Source of the DNA: Archegozetes longisetosus
Lineage: Eukaryota; Arthropoda; Arachnida; Sarcoptiformes; Trhypochthoniidae
Assembly (NCBI GenBank): GCA_018873245.2
Contig: JAEMBT020000001.1
Location: 4,206,001 to 4,270,000, forward strand
Length of the DNA stretch: 64,000 bases
Direction of reading: 5' to 3'
Shown here: positions 11,267-21,213 of the stretch, one piece after another
How the letters are laid out: the number at the start of each line of letters is the position of its first letter
Position numbering within the stretch: position 1 is the stretch's first letter
Translations under genes and position numbers: made by a program
The notes under the pieces: generated by a model
The model's input: the letters and a program-made list of their open reading frames with translations, nothing else
The model's database searches: none
What the model was told of the DNA's origin: nothing

Positions 11267-12272
11267 TATATATTGGTATTCTATCAAAGACTATGCCAAC
11301 TGCTGGCCAATTTTTTATTAATTTAACAAGCAATTAATAAATGACTTCAATGATTTGGATGTAATTCAGGTATTCATTGATTACTTTGAAGTGTTATTAA
11401 TTTTGAGTTATTTTTGAATAAAATTATTTTTCAGTTAATAAATGTATCGAAATTAGTCTAAAATAGTAATCACAAGAATGTGTTTTTTCAATTATATGAT
11501 TAAAATAGAATTTTTAAATCGAATTTTGACAGCGTAAAAACTACGGGAATTGAGGGAAGGGACGGGACGGGGATGGAATCAACATTTTTCAAAATTTGGG
11601 GCTCTAAGTCAAAGTCAAAGAAATTCAAATTATGGCCAAAAGTAAAAGTCAATGAGTAAAGATTGAAATATTATAGCTTTCAAAACCAATAAACAAATTC
11701 AGTGATTTATTTTCATAGTTTTAAATTGCAATAAATGTTTATATAAGGCATTCAAAGACATCAAAGTATTGCTATATTTTCATTTTGTAAAAAGCATTAG
11801 GTTTAAATAGCACCATAAATATAAGGTTGGATTTGTTTTTTTTAATTTCAATGATTGAGGGATTTGAAATACATTGTACCAAACATTCTTTGCACTTCGT
11901 CATCAACAGCTATTGTTGAAAGAATTTTTTTTCTGCTGCAGGCAATGCTTGTATTGGTTACAAGAATCGATTAAGTGAAAAACGATTGTAAATGACTTTT
12001 TCTCAAAAATAATGATAAATATCTTAGTTCCCTTAATTTTCTTAAATAGTAGTTCACATGTAGATTATGTTTAAGGTTATTTATGTTGCCTATGTTATTG
12101 TTCAATTGATGGAAGAAGAGACTAAATAAATAGTTTAAGAAATCAAAATAAAAGTTATGAATAGTGAAATGAATAGCTTAATAGTCAAAGTAAAATGAAA
12201 ATCATATACAAAAAGCAAAGTAAAATTTAAGTCAAATAGATATTTCAAAAACTAACGAACACTAGTGCAAAC

Positions 12273-13020
12273 TTCTCAAAAATATCTTATTCAGTCATTT
12301 GCACTTGTTTTATCGTAAAAACTTCGATAGTTGTTGAATAGATTGATTGATTAGGTTAGGTTAGAATATGAAAACCCAATATTTATTTCACGTAAATTCG
12401 TCAGTTTTCTTTCGATATTGAATAATGTTTTAGATTATTGATTGCTCTGAAATAAACAGCAGCGTAAATTGAGAATTCGAATCATTAGATTGACAAAAAT
12501 CTTGAAGTAAAATCAAATCGAGCTAGATTAACTGTAAATCTAATGGTGTTTGTATTTTGTGGACCAAATCGTGTCTAAAAAATAGTTCAATATAAATAGA
12601 TCTCAAAATTTTCGGGAATTATTGATTCCGGCCCTATATCAGAGATTCGGAAGATAAGTTCGCAAGCTGACGATTTCATAGATAAAATTCAATACTCCTG
12701 ATTCGGGAAAATCGTAGATTCTGAAATTTCTAACCAATTTTTCGAATTTGATAATTTGTCCTGAAAACCTTCTGATTCTATGAAATTTAGCTGGAAGAAG
12801 ATGACTCCGCATATTTAAATCAAATCGGTGTTATATTAACTAATAATTGCTAAAATTTGACAGCTTTTGGAGCCATTTCGAAGAAAAATGTTTCTAAAAC
12901 TTAACTGAATAAAATTTTGTGAGAAAAGTAACGCTACTAGTTTCATTTAGGGTTAAAGTCTTCTTTTTGAAAAGATCAGAGAGAACAAAAATCTGCCTGC
13001 TACCCTACTTTAGAGAAATC
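12273..13020. other. Intergenic, nothing recognised
   Basis: AT-rich sequence. GATTAGGTTAGGTTAG near 12,350 has two TTAGG-like units, too few to call telomeric. Confidence 0.5.
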
Positions 13021-13023
13021 TGT

Positions 13024-13935
13024 TTAAGATATATCTTTACATAAATATAGTTTTTTACTGAAAAATATTGATCCTTGTTCGTTAATATTGAACAAACCTA
13101 ATAAAATACTTCCTAAGTTGTAGATATCTGATTTTGCGTCATGTATGTTACCACACAATACTTCTGGAGCCGCATAATCTTTGTTCGCGACATTGTTGCA
13201 TGATATCGCACTGATCATTTATTTTGTTTATCCACCGAGTTTTCTACATGTTCATGAAAGATTACTAAACCGTATTCTGCAATTCTTGCAAAAAAATTCT
13301 CTGATTCTTCTTTTACGAGAATATTTGCCGGTTTTAAGTCTTTATGAATTATCCCAGGATTCTGCTTATCCAAATAATTAACGCCTTCTATTATTTAACC
13401 CTTCGTCACAACTATGGGGTAAAATGTTCCCAAGTTTGACTTTAAAAATCTCGCTAAAATCAACAGAATGTCGTCATTTCTTGAAAATTTAGCTATTCCT
13501 CAGTCATATATCTGACTATAAATCACAAAAATCCTGATTAACTTGGAATTATAACTTTATTTTAAAAAATTATTTTCTGGCAACATGTCTTTGTGAGAAC
13601 AGAAATTCCCCCTAATATCGCAGTGCTTTGTGTTTACTATATGTGTCGCAGCGCTGTAATGTCGCTACTAGCAATTGAACAGTTGATGACGCTGTAGCAG
13701 ATAATAACTAGAATTAAATTAATTAATTAATGAAAACATTAAAAATAAGGACTAACTTTCATTCTGAAAACATTCCGGACTAACCTGGAACAGATATAAA
13801 GCGTGGAAGACGTGGGGTAACATTTTACCCCACAGTTAATTTTACGTTTTCAGAAGTTAAGTTGTGACGAAGGGTTAAATAAGAATGTTAATTACAGCAA
13901 TAAATCCCATCTTGGACAAAAATTCAGACTATATT
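13024..13935 (-). pseudogene. Protein kinase domain fragment, frameshifted and interrupted by a MITE
   Basis: On the minus strand, INYLDK-like sequence (VNYLDKQNPGIIHKDLKPAN, about 13,325-13,390) carries the catalytic-loop motif HKDLKPAN. It continues ILVKEESENFFARIAEYGL, where EYG stands in place of DFG, and then meets a TGA. In another frame from 13,218, KDYAAPEVLCGNIHDAKSDI has the APE motif and the following helix-F Asp region (SDIYNLGSILLG). A further piece, FLSKMGFIAVINIL (about 13,880-13,925), probably belongs to the preceding helix and is separated by the piggyBac-type MITE. No N-lobe is seen. This is a dead kinase relic. Confidence 0.7.
13399..13874. mobile_element. 476-bp piggyBac-type MITE
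   Basis: Perfect 14-bp inverted ends CCCTTCGTCACAAC and GTTGTGACGAAGGG are flanked by TTAA on both sides (13395-13398 and 13875-13878), the piggyBac hallmark. Subterminal GGGGTAAAATGTTCCC-like motifs occur near both ends. No transposase is present. It sits inside the kinase relic. Confidence 0.9.
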
Positions 13936-14027
13936 AGTTTTAAATTCCTTTTAATAACTCTGATCATTCCGCTCAAGTTTTATTGCAATAGTCAATTTTA
14001 ATATAGAATTCCCTTCTTATATTCACT

Positions 14028-14283
14028 CTCTAGCCAGGGTTACTGTGGTGTACTACACCAGGTGTAGTGGTAGCGAGTCGAACTTTGGGGCAGACGTCTC
14101 AAGTTTTTTCACTCCACTTCTTTGACGACGATATGCTGGACACATGTCTCAGGTTATAACCTGCCTCTGGTTCAATGCATACGCCTCGCACGACCACCTC
14201 GAAAAACTAACTTTGTAAAAAAGGCTAGAGTGAGCCTCCCGAAAGGGAGCGAAACGTACGAAAATAAAATGAACGCTCTAGCC
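14028..14283 (+). repeat. GC-rich island with hammerhead-like hairpin; possible Penelope-type terminus
   Basis: This 256-bp stretch is far richer in G+C than its surroundings and is bounded by direct copies of CTCTAGCC (14028-14035 and 14276-14283). Near the right end GGCTAGAG (14223-14230) pairs perfectly with the last CTCTAGCC. Between them lies CTCCC-GAAA-GGGAG (14236-14249) followed by CGAAACGTACG. This order resembles stem I, stem II with a GAAA loop, and the GAAAC box of hammerhead ribozymes found in Penelope-like elements. The CUGAUGA box is not intact (it reads AGTGAG), so activity is doubtful. The assignment is inference. Confidence 0.35.
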
Positions 14284-14533
14284 ATATATTAGAATACTTA
14301 ACATTATTTTCATTTATTCCATTTCAATATCGAGTGTGCATGTATAGTGAATAGATTCAATTATTATAAGCAAAAGTTTTTCCTCATTGAACATTTGTAA
14401 TATATCATTGATCGTCAATAGGATTACACTATAGTTGATTGAATATGAGTCTAATCATCAAGTAAAATTTTATAATATAGAGAATATGATAATATTTAAT
14501 TAAGGATTAGTCTTAACGATGGTCATTTTCTCG
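14284..14533. other. Intergenic 3' flank of receptor copy 2
   Basis: AT-rich sequence, no feature recognised. Confidence 0.4.
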
Positions 14534-17256
14534 TTATATTCTAGAATTGAGTCGAATTTTGGTTTCTTTGCCTCTGACTGTGAAGATCTTTCGTGTGGAC
14601 TTTTGTTTCAATTTGAGGATGGTTTCTATGATACAAATCTCATAAATGAAAACATTTACTGACAAGAAAACCCCGATGAATAATGGTCCTAAAGCTGGAT
14701 TGACTTTAACCACATAATTGTCTAATTTATTTTCCAACTTAGGTAACGGTCTGTCTTTATCTTCGAAAAAACTGGATGCATACTTTGATACTTCAATATT
14801 CCATTTACGATAAAGACCTGTTTCTCTGATATCATATAATCTTGAATTGAATAAAGAAATCAAATTAATTTGATATTTTTTTATCTCTTTTAAAATCTCA
14901 CATTTGATTATATGTTTGAGCAACATTTTTGTCCAGTTTTCTGCTATATACAGCGCCAATCAAATGATCAAAATATTTTGTGTTTGCAATATGAGTGATT
15001 TTGATATTTTTTGGTGATCTTTTACCTTCTATTAATTCTACATAACCGGGTGATGCAATAAAAACATGAGTTCTTTTATAAGCTACTTTTTCATGGATGT
15101 TATCCGATTCTTCCAACATTTTCACGGAACTTTTGACTATACCTTCATCAGTATTCTGCAAAGCCTTTTCTAAAATAATTTTCTCAACACTTGTACCAGA
15201 TCTCTAATAAAATATCAATTCATTATGAGATTCATATTCTAAAAATGTTGTTTAAAAAACTCTTTAGCAATACTATTAAGTTCAAAAAAATTAATATTAA
15301 TGGATTTGAACCTTTATTTGACTGATATGTACTTCATATAAATGAATTAACGGTATTAAATCATTTCTCAACACTAGATCTTCTAATGAATCGATAACAG
15401 TATTCGATGACGTGATTGTAGTCGAAAGTATTGAAGTTGAAAATGCATTAAGCATTACAGAACCCATCAGAAGATAAATCCCATATATTAAGAGATATTT
15501 CTTTAACTCAGATCTATCATCTTTTGATTGAACTGCAAATTGATTTATTTATTTTAATGTTGTATACTTAAAAGCTTAATAGTCCGCGATAGCAACAAGA
15601 ATTGAAATCTTGTAATGGCATTCTTGCTGTGCTTTATTCTCATCAGACCATAAAACGTAGAAAACTATTAAATTCAGTGTTTATTCAATACGACAATAAT
15701 AGCAAATCATAAATGAAATTCTGCAATAAACTAAAGAGTATGATAGGTTGGTTGACATGTCAACTAATTTTCTTGTTGCTATGACGGATTAAGTTTTAGA
15801 GTGTATACGTAAAGTAAATAATTACATCGTAAAAATGTTGATTCAAAAAGAAACTGAAATTGTTGAAAATATATATCAACGAATTTGGTGAATTTATTTA
15901 TTTCCCAAACTTCTATCGACAATACGATTGGTGTAATGATTATTGAAAGTAATAATAAAGCCCAAAACTGTAATCAACAAAATTTACCTTTAATTTTATT
16001 CACGTGAATATTAAAAATTATATTTGTTTACTCACATAACGATCAAATATCCTGATGGAACTAATTAAAGAATCTGATTCTTGTGATGGATAAATACCGC
16101 CTAATATTGTCATAATAGGTAGTACAGAAACTTGAGATGAGATTTCGACAAATGAACCAATCATTTCAGTTATGGGAACGTAAGACAAATATATATCTGT
16201 TTCCTATTAATTATAAAATGATAAGTCTCTTTATCGATAGATTTTAAAAGTTAGGTTTATTTACATTGTAATACAAAGAAGCGAATTGAGGTTCTGCTTT
16301 TTCGTCATATCCTTCAATTTCTAATGAGACATTTGAATCCACTAATATTGGAATTACACTTTGAAAAAAATGATTTTACTTTATTGTATTATAAGTTATG
16401 AATTAAGTTGTTTAAAAATCAAGCTGTTCACTTGTTAAGTTGTGACTTGTTAGAATTAATCCTATTGTGTTCTCACATTAAGACATTTCCTTAATAATAT
16501 GGAAACGTTTTAATATGTGATTTACCGAGAAAATTTTTCCAAAAACTATTATTCTTCTTCTTTATTTGAAAGTTATTTTTCTATAAAATTCAATATATTA
16601 ACTCATATTCATCTAAAATTTGAACAACACTGATAACTTTTTTCACTTTTAAATTTTTAATGAAATTATCAAGTAAAATAATTATTAGATCTTAACGATA
16701 GAAATATTTGACTATCTGACCATAATTGAAATATCAAGTAAATCATAATAATACTTACGAAAAATGAGTTCTTTTCGCTAACTCCCTGATCACAAATAGG
16801 AATGGAGAGCATAGGTGAATGAAGAATGCATCCTTTTTCTTGAAAAGTAATTATATCGTATTAAAATAAATATGTCATTATTTATTGAGTTACAAATGAA
16901 ATCTTAAAATTTTTTCATTTTATCAGCTTTTGTTGATTAGCTTAAATTAAACAGACAAAAACTTTACCCCTTCGTTGTAAGTGAAAGTAATGTTTCCTTT
17001 CGACTCAAATTCAAAATCAAGAGCCAACGGCATTCCATCTTCAATTCCAGCTCCACTCGTACATTCTAAATTAGCAAATTTTGGAGTATCGATCATTTTG
17101 ATAAAATATTGTTTTGTTTTGTATGTTGAATACTCGGTTACTCGATAAAAATGACAAATTTCGAGTTTCACCGTTAAATAGTCTGACGATTATAAAATCA
17201 ATTGTTTCTCTGCCTATTCGTTCGATTAAATGATTGGTAGAATTATTATTTTCCAT
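14534..17256 (-). CDS. Ionotropic-receptor-like gene, copy 2 (one apparent frameshift)
   Basis: Exons on the minus strand: 17256-16968, 16838-16759, 16358-16265, 16203-16036, 15532-15312 and 15203-14534. Exon 5 encodes a membrane stretch IYGIYLLMGSVMLNAFSTSI followed by STTITSSNTVIDSLEDLVLR, the pattern of the TM3 region and start of the second ligand-binding lobe in ionotropic receptors. The last exon ends with RETGLYRKWNIE and a final membrane helix (ALGPLFIGVFLSVNVFIYEI), again typical of the family. One frame break lies in the last exon near the A-run at about 14,930. Dropping one A would restore the frame, so it may be an assembly error or a pseudogene mutation. The exon 4 to 5 junction does not phase cleanly, and exon 1 has the same uncertainty as copy 1. 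Confidence 0.6.
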
Positions 17257-18190
17257 GTAAAAAATAAGTTATGAATCGATTTAACATTAAGAATACTAGA
17301 GATCTTAATTGCATACTTGAGTTTCACTATTGTGGAAAAATGTTCGATAGTCCTTTTTACTGTGTCAATTTTACCGTGCGTACTTTGTCGCGCGAATTTT
17401 TATTAAATTTCCTGTTAAACTCGTTTAGTTATTTTACCATCAATTTGTTTCATATTATTTATTGTTTACGTTAGGTCGAGTTTGTTTAGATTGGGTTAAG
17501 TTAGTTTAGTTCATGTTTGCGTGGTAGAGGATTGAGTTATAAAGTTCGCGCAACTATTTGTGCACGGTAAAGGATTGCCACCCTAAATATTCTTATTTTA
17601 GTCACGAAGTTTTATTTTGCATTTGACGTTATTTAAAATCAGAGATATCTAGTAAGTGCTGAAAGAAGTTCATATATTCAAAATCAAACAGTTTTAACGT
17701 GTCGAAGCAATAATGGCTTCTCATGGGTTCATTTTATATTTCAAAACACTCATTAATTGAAATGTTCAGCAAAATTCGATCTCTATTCCCGAAAACTTTT
17801 TCACTTGTGTTATGTGATTTAGATAGTTTCCACTATTAATGGCTTTGTTTTTGATCGTTTGCGAAATTTAATTAGATATTGATTGGAATCTCATTAATAA
17901 ACCTTTTTTATCAATCGTTAATTATTACAAAAGAACATACTTAAAAAACAAATATAAAAATGTTTATGAAAACAATCAGTTTTATATAGCCTTAGAAGAA
18001 ATTATGATAAGAATTTGATTGAATGCAAATAAAGAATACTAGTTATGTTTTATAATTCATGTTTTAGATATCTTTCTTGTTAAAAACTTTAATTTGATAG
18101 GCTTATAAAGTAAAGTGACTAAAAATTAGCATTGATTTAATTTTTAAAAAGAGTAGCGAAGCCAGAGAATTTCGAGCGGGGATCGCATAT
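15505..18190. repeat. Segmental duplication, copy 2 (partner 1-3,535)
   Basis: Nearly base-for-base similarity to 1-3,535 over exons, introns and upstream DNA, except for the 836-bp MITE present only in copy 1. The match includes the receptor exons and about 900 bp of upstream DNA. The same orientation and small number of differences indicate a recent duplication or gene conversion. The two copies are about 14.6 kb apart. Confidence 0.9.
15560..15810. mobile_element. MITE family A, copy 2 (uninterrupted)
   Basis: Both ends carry GTATAC followed by inverted repeats with the core TTAATAGTCCGCGATAGCAA (left) and TTGCTATGACGGATTAAG (right). It is about 250 bp and lies in the intron between receptor exons 4 and 5. 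It is the undisturbed counterpart of 64-1141. Confidence 0.65.
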
Positions 18191-20529
18191 TATATAGATT
18201 TTGATTAAATATTTTCTTTTCTGGTCAAAATCTTACTGTATAATAGCTCTAACTTAAATTACAGAGTTGAAATGATGTTAGTGGGCGGTTTAAGATAATT
18301 AATAGCAGATCAATTTTATTGTAAAATTTTAATTTTATGTTATTAATATGTATATTATCTATTCTTGTAATGTATTCTGAATGTGAATTTTCAGCTATCA
18401 TCCATTTTTCTAACCATTTCAAAGTTTTCACTGCATCTCTCCTCTCAAAATTGTTTCCAAAACACCATACATGTCCTCATATTGACACAAGTTTTATGAT
18501 AATTTTCTAAATTTTAATTATGATCAATATTAGTTTTCAATAATATTAACTCAAAGTTAAATGTAAACTATTATTTACAAAAGATATATTCAATATTTGG
18601 TAGGATAGGTAGGGAAAAGATCAATATACTGAAAAATTTCTATGTATTTTAAAATTTAATTTGTAGATAATTAAAATTATGACTACTTTTAAATTAATTT
18701 TCTTAAATTATGCTTTAACTTGTAATAAATTGTATTTATATTGCTCTAATAGATCTTTCTATGTTAATTTTGATACTTTTTAATATGGCAAATAGTTTAT
18801 TTTGACCATCTCGAATTTCACTACTTTAATCACTCTTACGAAAAATGGGTTATTACGATCCTAGTCATTTCTTTTCTAATAAATTTTGTATTATTTATTC
18901 TATATTTCATAATTCTTTAAAATATATCCATATTTTGATATTTAAGTATTGACATTATTAATCGAGGGAACATTTAGGCAGTGGAAAGTTCTAATATCTT
19001 ATATCCCGCTTCCGATTATCATAACTCTGCTATAATGAAATTAAATTTAATAAAATTAAAAATATAAATAAAAGACACTTTAAGGTATAAGAAAATAATT
19101 AAATGAAATTATTTTGTAATTTCTCATTAACTTAATTAGCACCTAATCTTTTGCCCACGAACAAAGTTTCAACTCTGTATGATCTATTTCCTTTATATTT
19201 TATAGCAAATATTTCAACAAATTAATAATTTCACAATGAAACACAATGCAGCTTTTCACGTCAATTTTACTCAAGATTTGGATCCAGGTCACCCAAGTAC
19301 CAGGACCCATACTGGAAATATTGAAAAATTTCTATCTCGACTTTATTGGTTTGCTTACAACGTAAAAAATTCTTCTAGTTTTTTCGATTATTCAAATACT
19401 AAGATTTTCATTTTCTATTTCAGGCATAGTACAATAAAAATAGAATCAAAATATAAAATTAAATTCTCAGCCTTTAACTATCATCCACTAATAGTTGAAA
19501 ATGATATATTTTAAAAGAGAAACTTATCAAAACTTGAATATTTAAGTTTATTTTTACTTTACCGTACACTCTAAAACTTAATAATCCATGATAGACACAA
19601 GTACCGTCTGATGGAGAACTCGCTGCTTCTAGGACACATATTTTATAATTCCCACTCTTAGCTATTAATTCATTTACTGGTGAATGGCATAAACTAGCTG
19701 TGAGCTGCACTGAGCTTGAAGCTCAACTTAACTGCCCTTTGAGCTTATAACTTATAAGCTCGTACTTCAAGCTCAGACTATAATGAAGAAGCGCGGCTAA
19801 AGCTGAAGATGTTGAGGTCATTTCAGGCTCAAAACAAAGCAAAGACAAAATTAACTGTAAAATAGCAACCAATATTGAATTGCTTCTCATATGTTAGCAA
19901 AATAGGTATCAAACTACATCTTCTATCAAATTCATTAATGAGACGCATTCCTGAATTGTGAATCTCATGTTTTCAAATGAACTTTACTATAGAATGAAAT
20001 ATAATGCAATAACTGTTTATTTAAAGATAGAATAGTAATGCGTTAGACCCTAAGAGTAACATTACGTATATTTATTATTTAAGTCTTTCAATAATTGAAA
20101 ACAATATTATCTCAAATAATTTTCGGAAATTATTCAAAATAAGAGAATTAGAATAAGAATAAAGGAATCAAAATAAGTATTGTTTGACACTGTTATCAAA
20201 ATATCTTCATAAGAATCTTGAAATTCATTCTTCAAATTTTATGATCAAAATCTGTATTATTTGAACATGTACTCGATCGTAACTTGAAATAAATACTTGT
20301 TATAAAAATTGATACTCATTATTTCTAATTTTTAACATAGGTCCAAAAGCGCGGCTCAAAGATCAAGAATTTTGAGCTGCGCTTATGGAAACTCGAGCTT
20401 GAAGCTAAAAATTCTGAACCAATACTCTTCACTATTTACTACATATACTTTCTTATTGAATTACTTTTATAAATATACGAATAACCTCTTAAATACATCT
20501 ATACGCATATTTTCACACCAGTTGTTATC
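18191..20529. other. Intergenic with repeat fragments
   Basis: No gene model could be supported. Near 18,340-18,500 (minus) two overlapping frames look faintly protein-like (YGVLETILRGEMQ; TLKWLEKWMIAENSHSEY) and may be a coding relic. Near 19,560-19,615 there is one end of MITE family A. Two AGCT-rich blocks (19,685-19,830 and 20,340-20,415) share AAGCGCGGCT and GAGCTTGAAGCT in direct orientation and may belong to one element. Confidence 0.4.
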
Positions 20530-20880
20530 GGCGACCATTAAAACGATTGCCTGCTATTCGCAGGCGCTGACACTGTTCTAAATGTAAATCAGAGTAACTC
20601 AAATTTTGAGTTTCCATTTGAAGGCAGCAGCTATGAATCAAACTGTTTTGATTAAACAAAATGATTGGTTTAATTAATTGAAGTATCATAGATGTCATGT
20701 TATTACATAATAAGTGACCATAAATGTGTTAAACCAATGATTTATTAGATATAACTTAATTATGCAACAATTGACCGCTGCACTAAACTTTCAGTTGCTG
20801 GAGTTTTAAGACAGTGTCAGCACCTCCTAGTTGCCGGCAATCGACGGCACACAATAAGTTTTTAACTGTAATAGATTTTT
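20530..20880. mobile_element. Foldback/MITE with about 40-bp arms
   Basis: Left arm CGATTGCCTGC...GGCGCTGACACTGTTCT (20,544-20,580) is inverted as AGACAGTGTCAGCACC...GCCGGCAATCG (20,808-20,843), with weaker pairing outward. No target duplication was identified. It ends about 10 bp before the next hAT MITE. Confidence 0.55.
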
Positions 20881-20889
20881 AATCATAAA

Positions 20890-21127
20890 CAGTGTCGTAA
20901 CTACTTAGGGGCCTAAGGGGGCTATAGCCCCACCGGAGATTTTCAGGAAATTGTATGTGAATATGTTTGAGTAGTGAAACAATCGATTAGTTGGCAATCT
21001 TTTAAAACCATGAAAAACAGGAATACTTTTCAAACATTTTACTGTAGAAACTTCATAAAATCTTTTCATTGCGAGTAAGAAACCTAGTGTTAGCCCTACC
21101 AGAGCTCAAATCCTGGTTACCGTACTG
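20890..21127. mobile_element. 238-bp hAT-type MITE
   Basis: Ends CAGTGTCGTAACTA and, on the reverse strand, CAGTACGGTAACCA fit hAT termini. Flanking octamers ATCATAAA (20882-20889) and ATCATAAG (21128-21135) match at 7 of 8 positions. The left part holds GGGGGCTATAGCCCC, a motif familiar from hAT ends in animals. No coding potential. Confidence 0.75.
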
Positions 21128-21213
21128 ATCATAAGTAATCTTAAATTATCTGAATAAAAACTTATTTTAAAAGTATAGTTTGAAATTTAAGTAATACTAT
21201 TTTATTTCTTCCT

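Larger units (their letters stand above)
10187..12264 (+). mobile_element. hAT transposon remnant with a mariner nested inside
   Basis: Ends TAGTGTCCGATAGAC and (reverse complement of the right end) TAGTGTTCGTTAGTT fit the hAT consensus YARNG. The 8-bp flanks GTCCAAAC (10179-10186) and GTGCAAAC (12265-12272) match at 7 of 8 positions, the hAT target size. Near 11,880-11,990 a frame reading TSSSTAIVERIF and, after a frame change in a T run, AAGNACIGYKNRLSEKRL recalls the C-terminal dimerisation region of hAT transposases. Both halves carry repeated AAAAGTCAA-like motifs. The transposase is otherwise lost. Confidence 0.75.

Noticed and set aside
12342..12366. GGTTAGGTTAG sequence resembling arthropod telomere repeats
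   Set aside because: Only two units; not an interstitial telomere array.
18249..18500. Minus-strand protein-like strings (TLKWLEKWMIAENSHSEY, YGVLETILRGEMQ)
   Set aside because: In different frames with stops, no family recognised and no splice support.
19236..19514. 92-codon plus-strand frame starting MKHNAAFHVNF
   Set aside because: Has some non-repetitive residues but no domain, no splice partners and an AT-driven second half.
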